Shown here in pieces: positions 23,225 through 34,511 of a stretch of 64,000 nucleotides of DNA. Origin of the DNA: Viola odorata (Eukaryota; Streptophyta; Magnoliopsida; Malpighiales; Violaceae). Under the pieces are notes generated by a model. The model was given only the letters and a program-made list of their open reading frames with translations. It was not told the DNA's origin and ran no database searches. The stretch lies in NCBI GenBank assembly GCA_963691705.1, contig OY829541.1:40813661-40877660 (forward strand), written 5' to 3'. A program made the position numbers and the translations under genes. Within the stretch, counting starts at the first letter, position 1. Each line of letters starts with the position of its first letter.

Positions 23225-23595
23225 TAACCTTTCTATGATTGTCTCTGATATCTATAGCCTTTCTATGAAAATTGGTTTTAAAAATACCTACGTCAATGAT
23301 CAATTGAAGGAATCATGGTTTGATTAGAGTCTTTACCGGGAATTGCTTGTCGCTTGAGTTTAATCAATCTTCATTTGTTTACTATTTTCGTTTCTTTTAT
23401 TTGTTTAATTAATTGCAATACGAACAACCCCTTTATTGGTATTTACCACGGTTATGAATATTGGTCATTAAATTAGGAATTAATTTAGTCGTGAAATCTC
23501 TGTGGAACAATCTCTTTTTACCACTTGCTGCAGTTTAATTCAATTTGTGCATGGTGAATTGTAGTATTTATTTTTGTTAGTTTCGACAACCATCA

Positions 23596-24288
23596 GAACG
23601 CTTGTGTCTTGCCCACGTTGTCCATTTTCCTTGGTTCTCTAATATAGCTAACTTCCTCACTACTGGCTCTTTCCCTGCCGATTCCTCACCATCTCAAAAA
23701 CAACGCATCTGGAAATAATCAAAGTATTATGTCTGGGACAACCCCTATCTATGGAAGCATTGTTCCGACCAGCTCATCACAAGGTGCATAACAATGTATG
23801 AAGTTCCCTCAATCTTGAAGTTTTACCATTCCTCGACCGAAGGTGGCCATTTTGCAGCAAAGAAAACAACCATGAAAGTACTTGAGGCCGGCCTGTATTG
23901 GCCTTCGATTTTCAAAGACAGCTACATGTATTGCGCATAATGCCCTCGATGTCAGGCAACGGGTAATATAGGCGTTCGAAATCAGATGCCTTTGACCAAT
24001 AGCATTTCTTGCGAAATTTTTGACACCTAGGGAATTTACTTCATGGGATCGTTCCCAAATTCCTTTGGCAACGTCTATATCTTGCTGGCTGTTGACTACG
24101 TCTCTAAGTGGTTGTGAATTTCCTGCGCACTAATATCTTTAATCGATTTGGAACCCCTCGAGCCCTCATCAGCGATCGTGGAATAGATTTCTGCAACCGG
24201 GTTATATCTTCTCTCCTCAACAAATATGGATTCACCCATCGGGTCTCGACAGCTTATCACCCCAGACGAATGGGCAGGCTGAAGTTTC
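23596..24288 (+). pseudogene. Athila A RNase H-integrase fragment, 5' part
   Basis: It reads as the Athila integrase N-terminus and core: zinc region CHSST-like at about 23824, CPRCQATGNIG at about 23941, SDRGIDFCN at about 24171, and TAYHP just before the break. Damage includes TAA at 23938 (TAG in B and TTA in E at the same codon), TAG at 24028 in place of the family Trp of DIWGIDF, and a small deletion after VSKW. At 24288 it is cut by the Athila B LTR. The bases GTTTC (24284-24288) recur at 47023, where the gene resumes. Confidence 0.85.
24284..24288. repeat. Target site duplication of Athila B, left
   Basis: GTTTC, repeated at 47023-47027 after the 3' LTR. The host integrase reading joins across it. 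Confidence 0.9.
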
Positions 24289-25566
24289 TGATCGCATATT
24301 TTTAGTGTAGGTTTTTCCCCTTTATTTTGGCCATTTCCAGGGCATAATACTTCTGATTTGCCACTTTTCCCATCTTTATTGCAGATCAGTGCCTAAAGGA
24401 AGAAAAGAGCGAAAGCATGCAATTTTGGAAGGATTTCTTGGACTTCGAAGCATCAAGGCCTAGAAGAGCGGAGTGTCGTCGTGCCCTCGAAGCTAACCAG
24501 ACCAGTGAGCAGTCTCATACCCCTGACACATCCGCATCAGATCAAGATCAAAAGCCAAAAAGAGGAATCTCCGAAGATTCGCAGGGGATTCCTTGCATTT
24601 CTAGAAGATGTTAGGCGCTTCCAGAAGATTCAAGAATATTCCCTCCAAGTGCGTGTCCTTCCCATGCGCTGTCACCCTCTCCATGTGTTGGCACTCTCTT
24701 TCCTTAGCTATATTTTGTCCCCTAGCTAGTTTTTACGCTATTTGAGCTTAGTTTTAGGGTTTTTGTAAGTACGGATGATCCTAGAAACACTCTCCCGTTT
24801 TACCTAAATTTTAGGGATTCTCTCTCTCTCTCTCTTTCAAAAATGTCGTCAGCTTGTAAAGGAAGAAAGCATTGAATTCCGTACCGGTTTATTGTAATAC
24901 ATTTCTCCTTTTATTTTCTTTAAGCTTATTATGTTATTTTCCATTTCTACTTGCTGTTTTTTGCGAGAGGTCTTTCGTCTAGGGGTAAGTAATCGGTTAG
25001 GGTTGTGTCGCGATCTTGACACACTGAGACTTCACGCCTTAGATCTATCTTGCCTCCACTTCATGGGCATTTTGAGTATTGCCTCCCTGCATTCGTGCCT
25101 AGGGGGACGGCGAAACATCAAGGTCACCTCATATGTGAAAATGGGGGGTGGCTTTTCTTAAGAAGGTAAGCAGGGGATTTTTAGTGAAAACTTGGTCCCT
25201 ATAGCAGGTCTGTGGCATGAGTTTGGAATATCTTTGTGCCAATGATTAACCAAACCAAAATGCAACCTAAGAACACCTTTTGCTAAGATCTCCTCTCATT
25301 TGGATTAATATTTCTTTTATAGTTTTTCTTATTATCTTACCCTTAAACTACTTTTAGTTATCTTGCCCTCGATTGTTCTTTCCTTTCATGCCCTTGAATC
25401 CCCACATTTAAGTTACTATTTCATCTGGCTGCATTTACTCATTGTCATACATCTTCTAGTGAAACCTTTATCCTTCAATCTCTGTGGTTCGACCCTATCT
25501 TACCCTTTACGCATTTTAAACTGTGCAAATAGGCATCAGGAAAATAGTATATTTGAGTGACGATCA
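24289..25566 (+). mobile_element. Athila B 5' LTR
   Basis: TGATCGCATATT start, GACGATCA end, 1278 bp. Against the 1628-bp 3' LTR it has lost about 0.27 kb after the CTTGCTGTTTTT at 24950 and a shorter block near 25390. The TATA-like box reads CTATTTGAGC here (about 24748) against CTATTTAAGC in the 3' LTR. Confidence 0.92.
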
Positions 25567-25571
25567 AATTT

Positions 25572-25589
25572 TGGCACCGTTGCCGGGGA
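25572..25589 (+). promoter_or_regulatory. Primer binding site of Athila B
   Basis: TGGCACCGTTGCCGGGGA, one mismatch from the tRNA-Asp-type site. Confidence 0.85.
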
Positions 25590-25621
25590 TTGAACGGAAC
25601 TAATTTTTCTCTTTTACTTGT

Positions 25622-26971
25622 ATGATCAGGAGACCTGCAACAGATTTACTCCCTCTAGATCTCCAATTGACCAGAACAGAAAGAAGACTTCCGAGACATG
25701 CCAGAGGATCACCTACTTTTCGTAGAGGAATACTTTATCCTGCCCTCGGCCAACCTCCTTCCGATCTGGAGCTCCCTCATCATTTCTTCTATCACGACCT
25801 AGCTTTCTCCATCAAGGCCTAGATGACGCTGAGTTCGCCCAGCCAGAAATACCAATTATGGCAGACCCTCCACCTCCAGGGTACGACGTCCCTAATAATC
25901 ATACTATAGAAGACCTCAATGCTGCCCCCGAAACACGAGCAGTTGCATTGAGTGGCTCGTAGTAGATCACGACTGGATGCTCAAGTCTGCAGTCATACAT
26001 CATCTCCTTCTTTTTCGCGGTATCACCAAGGAAAAATCACATCGACATCTCCAACAATTGCATTCAATATGCGAAGCTATGAAGCCTACCAACGTTAGCA
26101 TAGAGCAAGCTAAGCTCCGTGCGTTCATATGGTCCCTCAAGGACGATGCCCTTGACTGGTTCTATGATCTCCCTCCTAGATCCATTCATTCTTGGGCCTA
26201 GATGTCAAAATCTTTCACGGACAAGTATTATCCGGCTTCCATGGCTACGGTTACCCGCAAGCAACTAGTGTCTATTCTTAAAAAAGACACGGAAAATCTT
26301 AACTAGTATTATGAGCGCTTCAAAAAGATGCAAGCGTTATGCCCTTCCCACAACCTCACTGAGCATGCCCTCATCCAATATTTTTGTGCTAAAGCTACCA
26401 TCGAGCTCATGGCGAAGAATGCCACCCCTGCTACTAACAACACCAATGATCAAGGAGCCCAAGTGGCTGCAATACAAAACCAGTCAACAGCTATCTCAGA
26501 CATGCTTCAGAATATGGCGGCATCTCAGCCCATTCAGGTTAAGGCATGCCAGATATGCAATTTCTCAGATCATCCCACGGATGCGTGTCCTTTCATACCA
26601 GATTAAATCGCCATAAATGCATATCAATGCTATGGGGAATTATAATCTAAGTGAATGCTATGGGGAATTATAATCAAGCCCCGTACGGCCAGAACTATAA
26701 CCAACCATGGAGACAACCGAATCCAGGTTGGGTTAACAACCCTCAACAATCCGGCCCTAGCGGACAACCACAACAGAATCAGTATGGTAACCACCCTCCA
26801 CCTCCCAACATGCAATATTTCAAGCCCAGACCTACTTACAATCAATACCAACATCAACCCCCTCAAGATCAGACCTTCATAGAACCACCAAATTCTACCC
26901 CCGATAAGCAAAAGACGATCGAAGAACTTGTGAAGAATGAGTCAAATGATGGCAGAGATGAAAGAGTTTAA
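25622..26971 (+). pseudogene. Athila B gag
   Basis: Capsid-type protein. ATG 25622 begins MIRRPATDLLPLDLQLTRTE, as in E. The capsid core is at about 25977-26330 (LKDDALDWFYDLPPRSIHSW). A CX2CX4HX4C zinc knuckle, CQICNFSDHPTDAC, lies at about 26549-26590. A Gln/Asn/Pro-rich C-terminus follows at 26651-26971. Frame changes occur near 25800 and 25940. TAG stops at about 26199 and 26304 interrupt it; E has GAG and CAG at these codons. Confidence 0.85.
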
Positions 26972-26999
26972 AAATCTGGAAAGGTTTCCTAGGCAAACA

Positions 27000-28178
27000 T
27001 AAAATAATCCATGGCACAATGTTTGTGCTGTCACTCTTCGAAGTGGCACGACCTTGACTCCTCCGACACATCCTGCCCTCGATATTGAAAACTATCTAGA
27101 ATCAGAACTTAAGCCTAGGACGAAAAGTCCAAAAAAGCCAAGACTTGAAGAGGTTATGGAAGATCGAATTCGCTCTCCATGGAATGATCCAAACCCACAT
27201 GAGTTTACACAGGAGTACATCCATAAGATTCTTGAACCCCCGTTTCCTCAACGCTTGGTTAAATTAAAGAAAGAAATGGAGGATCGCGAGATCTTCGACA
27301 TGTTCAACAAGGTGATCTTCAACATTCCACTCCTACAGGCAGTCAAGAATGTGCCTAGATATGCCAAATTCCTGAAACAATTGTGCACAAATAAATTCAA
27401 GTTAGCCGGCGTCAACAAAATAAGTGTAGGGATTAATGTTTCAGCCCACATCCAGCGGCAGATTCCTCCCAAATGCAAAGATCAAGGGATGTTTATTATC
27501 CCATGCAAGATTGGCACGGTTGACATTGGAAAGGCCATGTGCGACTTAGGAGCAGACATCAATGTCATGCTCTTGACAATCTACAATTGTCTTGGCCTCG
27601 AACCTCTGAAACCCACCAATCTAGCAGTCCAACTAGCTGACCGCTCAATTGTCTACCCCGAAGGTGTTATTGAGGATGTTTTGGTCCAAGTGGGTGAATT
27701 CCTATTTACAGCGGACTTCTATGTCATCGCCATGGAAAATGCTGATTCTACAAAGTCATCAGATGTACTTCTAGGACGACGTTTCCTAGCCACAACCAGA
27801 GCCAAGATTGACGTTCATGATGCAACCATCTCCCTTGGATTTGATGGTGAGATCATCAAATTCAGCATGATAGAATCCATGCGCTACCCATCTAAATTTT
27901 CTAGTGTCAATTACATTGATTTAATTGACCCTTTTGTTGATGAAATTGTTGAATTAAACTCTGCTGGCCCTTTGCAATATGCCATTGGCAGGAGTATCAC
28001 ACCACCTGAATTGGAAGTCGTGGCCTCGACACTTGTCGCTCCACCAGAATTGCACTCAGTTGTAACAACCCTAGAGGAATGCGTGTTATTCCATATGACC
28101 TCTCAACCATATCTCCCGAATGTCCAGACCATATTAAGCTGTCACCTTCAATCGAACAGGCTCCTGCCCTCTACTTGA
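27000..28178 (+). pseudogene. Athila B protease region
   Basis: Retropepsin-type aspartic protease that would mature Gag-Pol. The open frame 27054-28178 (374 residues) is the longest intact one in B. It carries IPPKCKDQGMFIIPCKIG, then the active-site motif DLGADINVM (about 27541-27567), then LADRSIVYPEGVIEDVLVQV and LLGRRFLATTRA, the order expected for Athila protease. The final residues run out of frame near 28080, where the RT linker continues in another frame. Confidence 0.9.
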
Positions 28179-29470
28179 AGCCTTTGCCCTCTCATCTAAA
28201 GTATACTTACTTAGGCGGCAATAATTCTCTCCCTGTTATCATCTCCAACAAGCTTAAGGATTCTGAGGAGATCAAGCTGACCACCTTATTGAAAGAATTC
28301 AAACAAGCCATCAGGTGGACTATCGCCGATATCAAGTTGTGCACACATTGAATCCATTTAGAGGATACCAGTAAAACAGTCCGACAACCTCAACGCGGAC
28401 TAAATCCGCCTATGATGGAGGTGGTCAAGAAGGAGATATTGAAGTTGTTAGATGCGGGAGTCATCTATCCCATTTTAGATAGCCCCTGGGTAAGCCCCAT
28501 TCAAGTCGTGCCCAAGAAAACCGGTATCACCATTACCTTTGGGCAAGATAGTGAATCTATTCCTACGAGAATTCAGAACGGTTGGTGAGTTTGTATTAAT
28601 TATCGTCGTCTGAATGTAGCTACAAGAAAAGATCATTTTCCTCTCCCGTTTATAGACCAGATGTTGGAGCGTCTTGTGAGCAAGACCCATTATTGTTGCC
28701 TGGATGGGTATTCTGGGTTCCATCAGATTCATGTTGCCCCCGAAGACCAAGAAAAGACTACTTTCACATGCCCCTTTGGCACCTTTGCCTATCGGCACAT
28801 GCCCTTCGGCCTCTGTAATGCCCCCGCCACGTTTCAACGCTGCATGGTGAGCATCTTCTCAGAACTTGTTGAAGATGGTATTGAAGTCTTTATGGATGAC
28901 TTCACAGTTTATGGACACTTCTTTTCGAAATGAATGCCTAATCTAAAAAAATGCCTACAGCGGTGCATCGAGACCAACCTAGTTTTGAATTTTGAGAAAT
29001 GCCATTTCATGGTAGATCGAGGGCTCATCCTCGGTCACATAGTCTGCAGTAAAGGAATAGAGGTGGATAGAGCGAAGATCGAAGTGATCGAGACCTTGCC
29101 TTATCCCGCTAGCGTCTGCGACGTGCGTTCTTTTCTTGGGCACGCGGGATTCTATCGAAGATTTATCAAAGACTTCTCAAAATTTCCCCAGCCTATGTGT
29201 CATTTATTGCAAAAAGATGTTGATTTCCACTTTGATGAAAAGTGCCAAGCTACTTTTAATTCTCTCAAGAACAAGCTTATCTTTACGCCTATAATTCGTG
29301 CCCCCGATTGGTCCCTCCCTTTCGAGATTATGTGGGACGCAAGCAACCAAGCATTAGGAGTTGTCCTGGGCCAGAAAAAGGAGAAAGAGACTTATGTCAT
29401 CTATTATGCCTCTAAGTTGCTGGACCTCGCACAGTAGAACTATACGACCACAAAAAAGGAGCTCCTAGCA
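28079..29470 (+). pseudogene. Athila B reverse transcriptase
   Basis: RNA-dependent DNA polymerase. The N-terminal linker (SLPVIISNKL) is followed by fingers and palm: KKEILKLLDAGVIYPI at about 28423, INYRRLN at about 28593, and CLDGYSGFHQI at about 28697. The catalytic FMDDF is at about 28890-28904. The thumb and connection (FLGHAGFYRRFIKDF) is at about 29133. Stops in frame are TGA at about 28349, TGA at 28586, TGA at 28931 and TAG at 29435. A short frame break lies near 28360-28480. Catalytic Asp-Asp is kept, but the gene is dead. Confidence 0.9.
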
Positions 29471-29700
29471 GTTGTCTATTCATTGGACAAGTTCAGGCAG
29501 TATCTCCTAGGTACGAAAGTCATCGTCTACTCAGACCATTCTGCCCTCAAATATTTACTCAAGAAAGTTGATGCAAAGCCCCGAGTCATCCGTTGGATTT
29601 TATTACTTCAAGAATTTGACATCGTGATGAAAGATAAAAAAGGCTCCAAAAATTCAGTAGTTGATCACTTGAGCGGATTCCAAACTCAAGAAGATGATTC
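29290..29700 (+). pseudogene. Athila B RNase H
   Basis: RNase H of Ty3/gypsy type, which would degrade the RNA of the RNA-DNA hybrid. WDASNQALGVVLGQ at about 29334 has the first catalytic Asp. KKELLAVVYSLDKFRQYL at about 29453 has the Glu. YSDHSALKYLL at about 29528 has the second Asp. The TAG at 29435 (after LDLAQ) falls inside the domain. Confidence 0.85.
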
Positions 29701-31063
29701 ACTTTTCGGCATCAGGGATACCTTCCCAGATGAGTGCCTATGTCTTGCCCCCGCCATCCACTTTCCATGGTTTTCTGACATTGCCAATTTCTGTTCTACT
29801 GGCGCCTACCCTACTGATGCCTCTCCCTCCGAACGTAACCGAATTAAGAGACAGTCCAAGTACTACATTTGGGATAGCCCATATTTGTGGAAACATTGTT
29901 CAGACCAAGTCATCCGTCACTGTGTAACTTTGGATGAGGTGCTTTTGATCCTAAAATTCTGTCATTCATCGACAGAAAGAGGTCATTTCGCTTCTAAGAA
30001 GACCACCCTCAAAGTTTTGGAGGCGGGTTTATATTGGTCCTCTATCTTCAAGGATTGGTATCTCTTTTGTGCTTAGTGCCCTCGATGCCAAGTACCGGGA
30101 AATATTGGAGTAAGGAACTAGATGCCCCTGACCAGTATTATCTCGTGCGAAATTTTTTATATTTGGGGTATTGATTTCATGGGACCTTTCTCTAATTCAT
30201 TCGGCAACATCTACATTCTTCTTGTCGTAGACTACGTCTCTAAGTGGATCGAAGCTAAGGCAACTCGAACCGATGATTCTAAAGTGGTAGTGAACTTCTT
30301 ACGCACTCATATCTTCAATAGATTCGGTACTCCTCTTGCCCTCATAAGTGATCGTGGCACTCACTTTTGTAACCGTGTTGTGACCTCCCTCCTAGCCAAA
30401 TATGGGGTCCATCATAAAGTTTCTACAACTTATCACCCCCAAAAAAATGGTCAAGCGGAAGTTTCAAACTGTGAGATCAAGTCTATACTCGAGAAAACGG
30501 TCAACCAATCTCACAAAGATTGGAGTTTGAAGTTAGATGATGCCCTTTGGGCCTATCGAACTGCTTTCAAGACCCCAATAGGGATGACGCCCTATAGACT
30601 CATTTATGGGAAACCATGCCACTTACCTGTTGAGCTAGAGCACAAAGCTTTTTGGGCAATCTAGAAGGTTAACACAGATCTTGGGCATGCTGGTCACCAC
30701 TGCCGTCTTCAGATCTAAGAATTGGAAGAACTTAGGGACGATGCCTATAAAAATGCTTTGATCTACAAGGGCAAGACAAAGGCCCATCACGATAAGCAAC
30801 TTCGTCCCAAATCTTTTCTTGTTGGCCAAAAAGTATTATTGTACAATTCTCGTCTTCACCTTTTTGCAAGGAAACTGAAATCTAAATGGACAGGACCCTA
30901 CGTAGTCAAGGAAAGTTTCGACTGTGGGACCTTTGAGATACAGCACCTAGAAACAGGGGATATTTTTAAAGTGAATGGTCACAGGTTGAAACCATTCTAT
31001 GATGGATTCAAGCCCTCGATAGTAGAGGAAATAACGGTGGAACACCCACCCGTCGTGCCCTAG
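29700..31063 (+). pseudogene. Athila B integrase
   Basis: Integrase. Zinc-binding region CHSSTERGHF ... CPRCQ at about 29958-30095. Core motifs: [15 protein letters not shown] at about 30163, [10 protein letters not shown] at about 30348 and GQAEVSN at about 30451, giving the D-D-E set. C-terminal GPYVVKESFDCGTFEI at about 30894. Stops: TAG 30074, TAG 30118 (same codon as in E, CAG in A), TAG 30662, TAA 30717 (CAG in E). The final TAG at 31061 is at the same place in E, so it may be the natural end. Confidence 0.9.
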
Positions 31064-31601
31064 ACGAGCAGTTCGCGTCCTGGCCTCGACGTGAAAAGAG
31101 ACCATGGTTGGAAGCCATTCCAAATGTCGTTCCATTCTTTCCTCTCTCCTTTTTGTCTTATATTTAATTCTAAAACCTTTTACTTTTTTTATTTTATTTC
31201 CCCTTTATTAGTTAGGATTTTCTTTCTTATTTTTATCCTCTGATCTCTCTCCTTTCCCTTTCCAAGTTGATTTTATTCTCTTTAATTAATATTTTTTCCT
31301 TTATTCTCTCTATTTTTCTTTATCCCTTCTACTCACCCTCTTTTTAAAAATCAAAAAGGTAGTCGGTTAAGATACGCCTAGACCGTTGCGCTCTCTCTCT
31401 TGGTTCCAAGATGCCACGTCAGCCCAACCAGACAAAAAGCAGCCCTAATTAATTTGGCTGTCAGACGCCAGCCGCTTTTCAGCAAGCTCTCCTTCGTCTT
31501 CTACCATCTCTCCTTCCAACTATTCTCCATATCCCTCTCACAAGCATCCAAACACTCCTCTTCCATCACCATCAACGAAATCACATCTCTCACTCTTCCC
31601 T
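31064..31601 (+). other. Athila B spacer before ORF3
   Basis: T-rich non-coding DNA homologous to 10116-10684 of E. No gene. Confidence 0.6.
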
Positions 31602-33352
31602 ATGACCATCAAGCAAGAAAAGCCCTCGCCGGCTGCCAAGAAAAAGCTTACGGTGGAGGAAGTGCTAAAGGAAGTTCTCGTGTCCGAATCTGACTACGAG
31701 GAGAATGAGGCGTCGGCCAGAATAGAAAAAGAAGAGGTCGAACAGACCGCAGCTGGCGAAGAGGAGGAAGAAGATTTAAAGCGAGAAAGAACTGAGAAGG
31801 AAGCAGCTGACAAAGAGGGGGTTCAAAAAGCCAAAGCTGAGAAGAAAAGAAAAGAGAAGGATGTCGCAGCGAAGAAGACGGTTGCAAAAGGGAAATCCAA
31901 GACTCCAGCCAGAGTGGAGTAGCCATCCGAACTGAAAATGCCAGTAGATAGGAAGAGGAAGGTCACATCTTCCTCCAAGGTCCAGAGTAAGCCACGACGT
32001 CGAAGAAGGCTCGTCGAGGGCAGGATGAAGATTCAGACATCGAGGGCCCGACACCAGCCCCTACTTCCACCCCTCGAACCACTTCAACCTAGGTGATTTC
32101 TGACCTTTCTCATCCTCATGCTTGGCTGATTTTTAATGATGAACCCTCTTTAGATAGGTTGCATGCTATGAACTCCAGAGGCGTTAGCCCATGCGTGCGC
32201 CTGGATCTAGAATTTTTTAGGAAAATAGGACTCGAATCTCGTGTTCGAGAGCTGGTAGGGAACATTGGTTGGGAGTCACTGTTCTTTTTAGAACACCCGA
32301 CCTTTGTTGAGCTCTCACTTGAAATGTTCACCACTTTCTGGGTTGCTTCGGACCATTTTAGGCCAAAAGGCAAATTTGGACCTAATCTCTCTACCCCTAG
32401 TGTCATTAATTTCTGTTTGACGAACCAATGGTCCAAGCTCTCACTTAATGAGTTTAATTGCATGCTTAATTTTGTCAAGACTGATGAATTGAAATCAAAT
32501 GCCTATAAAAATGCTTTGATTGTTATCCTTGCTGTGTTTGATGCTGATGTTGCTTTCCATGAATTGACTGAAAATCCTAGTGATAAATTTAACCCGAAAT
32601 CATCTAAAGCCCATGAAATTATTGATCCTGCCCTAAGAATCCTGCATCATTTTCTTGCCCTCACTTTTGCTGCTAGATTTAACTCTTCAGGGTAGTTATC
32701 TTTGCAAGAACTTTTTCTCTTATGGTGCATGAAACATAAGCGTAGGGTAAATTTAGGATTTTGGGTAGCTGCAACCATCACTCATGTGCAGAATAGTTCT
32801 CATGGCCCCATTTTAGGATCTCTCATTGCTCTGCTTGCTGTGAACATGCATAATCTGGATTTGAACTTAGCTGACCTTAGTGCGCCCCTTGCATTTAAAG
32901 ATTTAGACCCCCGTACCCTCGATGGGATGGGGCATTTATGTCTCTCACAAGGTATTCTGAGTTTTTCTATAGGAAGCACGCCCTCAGGAGAGAAAGTCTT
33001 TGGAACAAAGCATGCAGGCAACTTCGACTACCTTGACCTTTCGAGGCCCCGAGTCCCTACAACCCCTCGTGCCCGTGTAGATGATTCAAAGAGTGCCCCC
33101 AACGTCACTCCAGCAAGAAACCCCTCTGATCCATCTACCCTTCCGATTCTCAAGATCGAACGATTACTCCATGCAATTCTCGCAAAACTTCAGGCTTTGA
33201 CGGCTGAAGTGGGCGGGAGCTTCTCACCCCCGAACAAGTTTTTGTCATGCCCTCGAGGAGGGATCAAAACATTTTCACTTGCTTTATTTATTTCCTTGTA
33301 CTGTACTCCTTTAATTTTTGTTGAACTCCTTTGTGTGCCCTTCTCGCATTGA
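31602..33352 (+). pseudogene. Athila B ORF3 (ATHILA ORF-1-type protein)
   Basis: Function unknown. The N-terminal 106 residues are Lys/Glu-rich and end at a TAG (31920); E reads GCG-GAG-CCA in the matching area. The conserved domain follows in another frame from 32093: GLESRVRELVGNIGWESLFF, then FWVASDHFRPKGKFGP and KLSLNEFNCMLNFV. One TAG at 32693 separates this from a further 217 residues (LGFWVAATITHVQ ... DPRTLDGMGHLCLSQGI). The hydrophobic C-terminal run LALFISLYCTPLIFVELLCV could be a membrane segment, as has been proposed for env-like Athila proteins; that is inference only. Confidence 0.8.
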
Positions 33353-34511
33353 GGACAATACATTGTCTAAGTGTGGGGAGGGATTTATCTGCTTGTTTAT
33401 TTGTGTGTTTAATTTTCTTCTTGTTGTATGATTGCATGATTGCATGTGTTTTTCTTTTTCAGATTTTTCAAAAAAATTCTGATTTTATTTTTAGATTTCG
33501 CTAGGAATTTTTGCCCCTGCCCTGTTTTAAAACCCTCATGATTGACATGCATTTTTGATTTCTGATGCATAGAAGAAACTTGTCATTCACTACACCTATG
33601 CCTGACCACGCACATCTTGCCTTGCTTGCCCTTATGACCAGTCATGCCCCCGACACCAGTAGTCAAAATTAGTACCCTGTGAGCACTTTGAGTTTCATGC
33701 CATTTTATTCATATGTGACTGAATGCTTGACTATGCACTGGCTAGGTTTGCATGAGATCCCTAGGTATAGGCACCATTAGACGGGGGAAAGCAACGAAAC
33801 CACGAAGAGACTTTGCAAACTTTCTTTCTCTTTCTTTTTCTTTTTCTTCTCTTTTTCTTTCTTTTATTTGTTTTCTTCCTTCTTATTTTCCTCTCCTTTT
33901 TCATAACCTCGACATCTATCCCCTCCTTGTTTTCTCTTCTGAACATTTGAGCTTTTTCTTTAATCCTTCCTTGGCAGGTGAGTAACATTCTTCATTACGA
34001 AAGTCAAGGGCTAGACATCGAAGAAGATAAGTGTGGGGAGGAAGATAGAGATAAAGGGTAAGACAGATTATCTGCTAGAATCAAAAATCAAGGGCAAGAC
34101 AGTAAAGCCAGATTGCTTCCTCATCACAACAAAACATAAGTGTGGGGAAGTAAAGTTAAAAATTTCAAGCCCTCGAAGTCAAACGCTCAAAGAAGAAATA
34201 TGGAAAGATTGCCAGCTCCAGCCCTGGAATTTAAAGAATGAGCCAAGGAAGAAAGATTCATGTATGCCTGCTGTATTATATATATTTAAAAAAATAAAAA
34301 ATAAATCAAGAAAAATCAAATTAAAGCAGAGCAGGAACAGCAAAGCGAAAAGGAAACCAGCTCGTGCCCCCGACACAAGTAAAGATCTCCTCCCCAACAG
34401 AACGCCAAGGCCATCATCTAGCCCTCGCTTTCATGCCCTCACCAGCGGGTGTTACTCAACGACTTGCTTTCCTTCTGGCCAAGGAACCCTCCATCTCCAG
34501 ATTTGTCTTCT
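33353..34511 (+). other. Athila B 3' region, first part
   Basis: Non-coding DNA after ORF3 with repeated TAAGTGTGGGGA-type motifs (about 33368, 34029, 34137). It contains a CTTT-rich tract at 33820-33900. The block at 33740-33790 (GGTTTGCATGAGATC ... CACCATTAGAC) has a diverged counterpart inside O at 39280-39330. Open frames here are chance. Confidence 0.6.
34507..34511. repeat. Target site duplication of O, left
   Basis: CTTCT, repeated at 44879-44883. Confidence 0.92.

Larger units (their letters stand above)
21958..23595 (+). mobile_element. Athila G, tandem copy 2
   Basis: Second copy of the G interior plus LTR remnant (about 23230-23595). It has an 18-bp loss relative to copy 1 near 22403, between two ACAACAGCC direct repeats. 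It ends CAACCATCA, where the LTR should end, and abuts the A integrase fragment. Confidence 0.8.

Noticed and set aside
8060..25589. tRNA-like matches near CGTTGCCGGGGA
   Set aside because: These are 18-base primer binding sites next to LTR ends, not tRNA genes; no cloverleaf follows.
8650..33250. Frequent GCCCTCGA-type octamers in Athila E and B as a possible regulatory repeat
   Set aside because: They fall at different coding positions without spacing or conservation beyond C-rich codon use. I could not separate this from composition.
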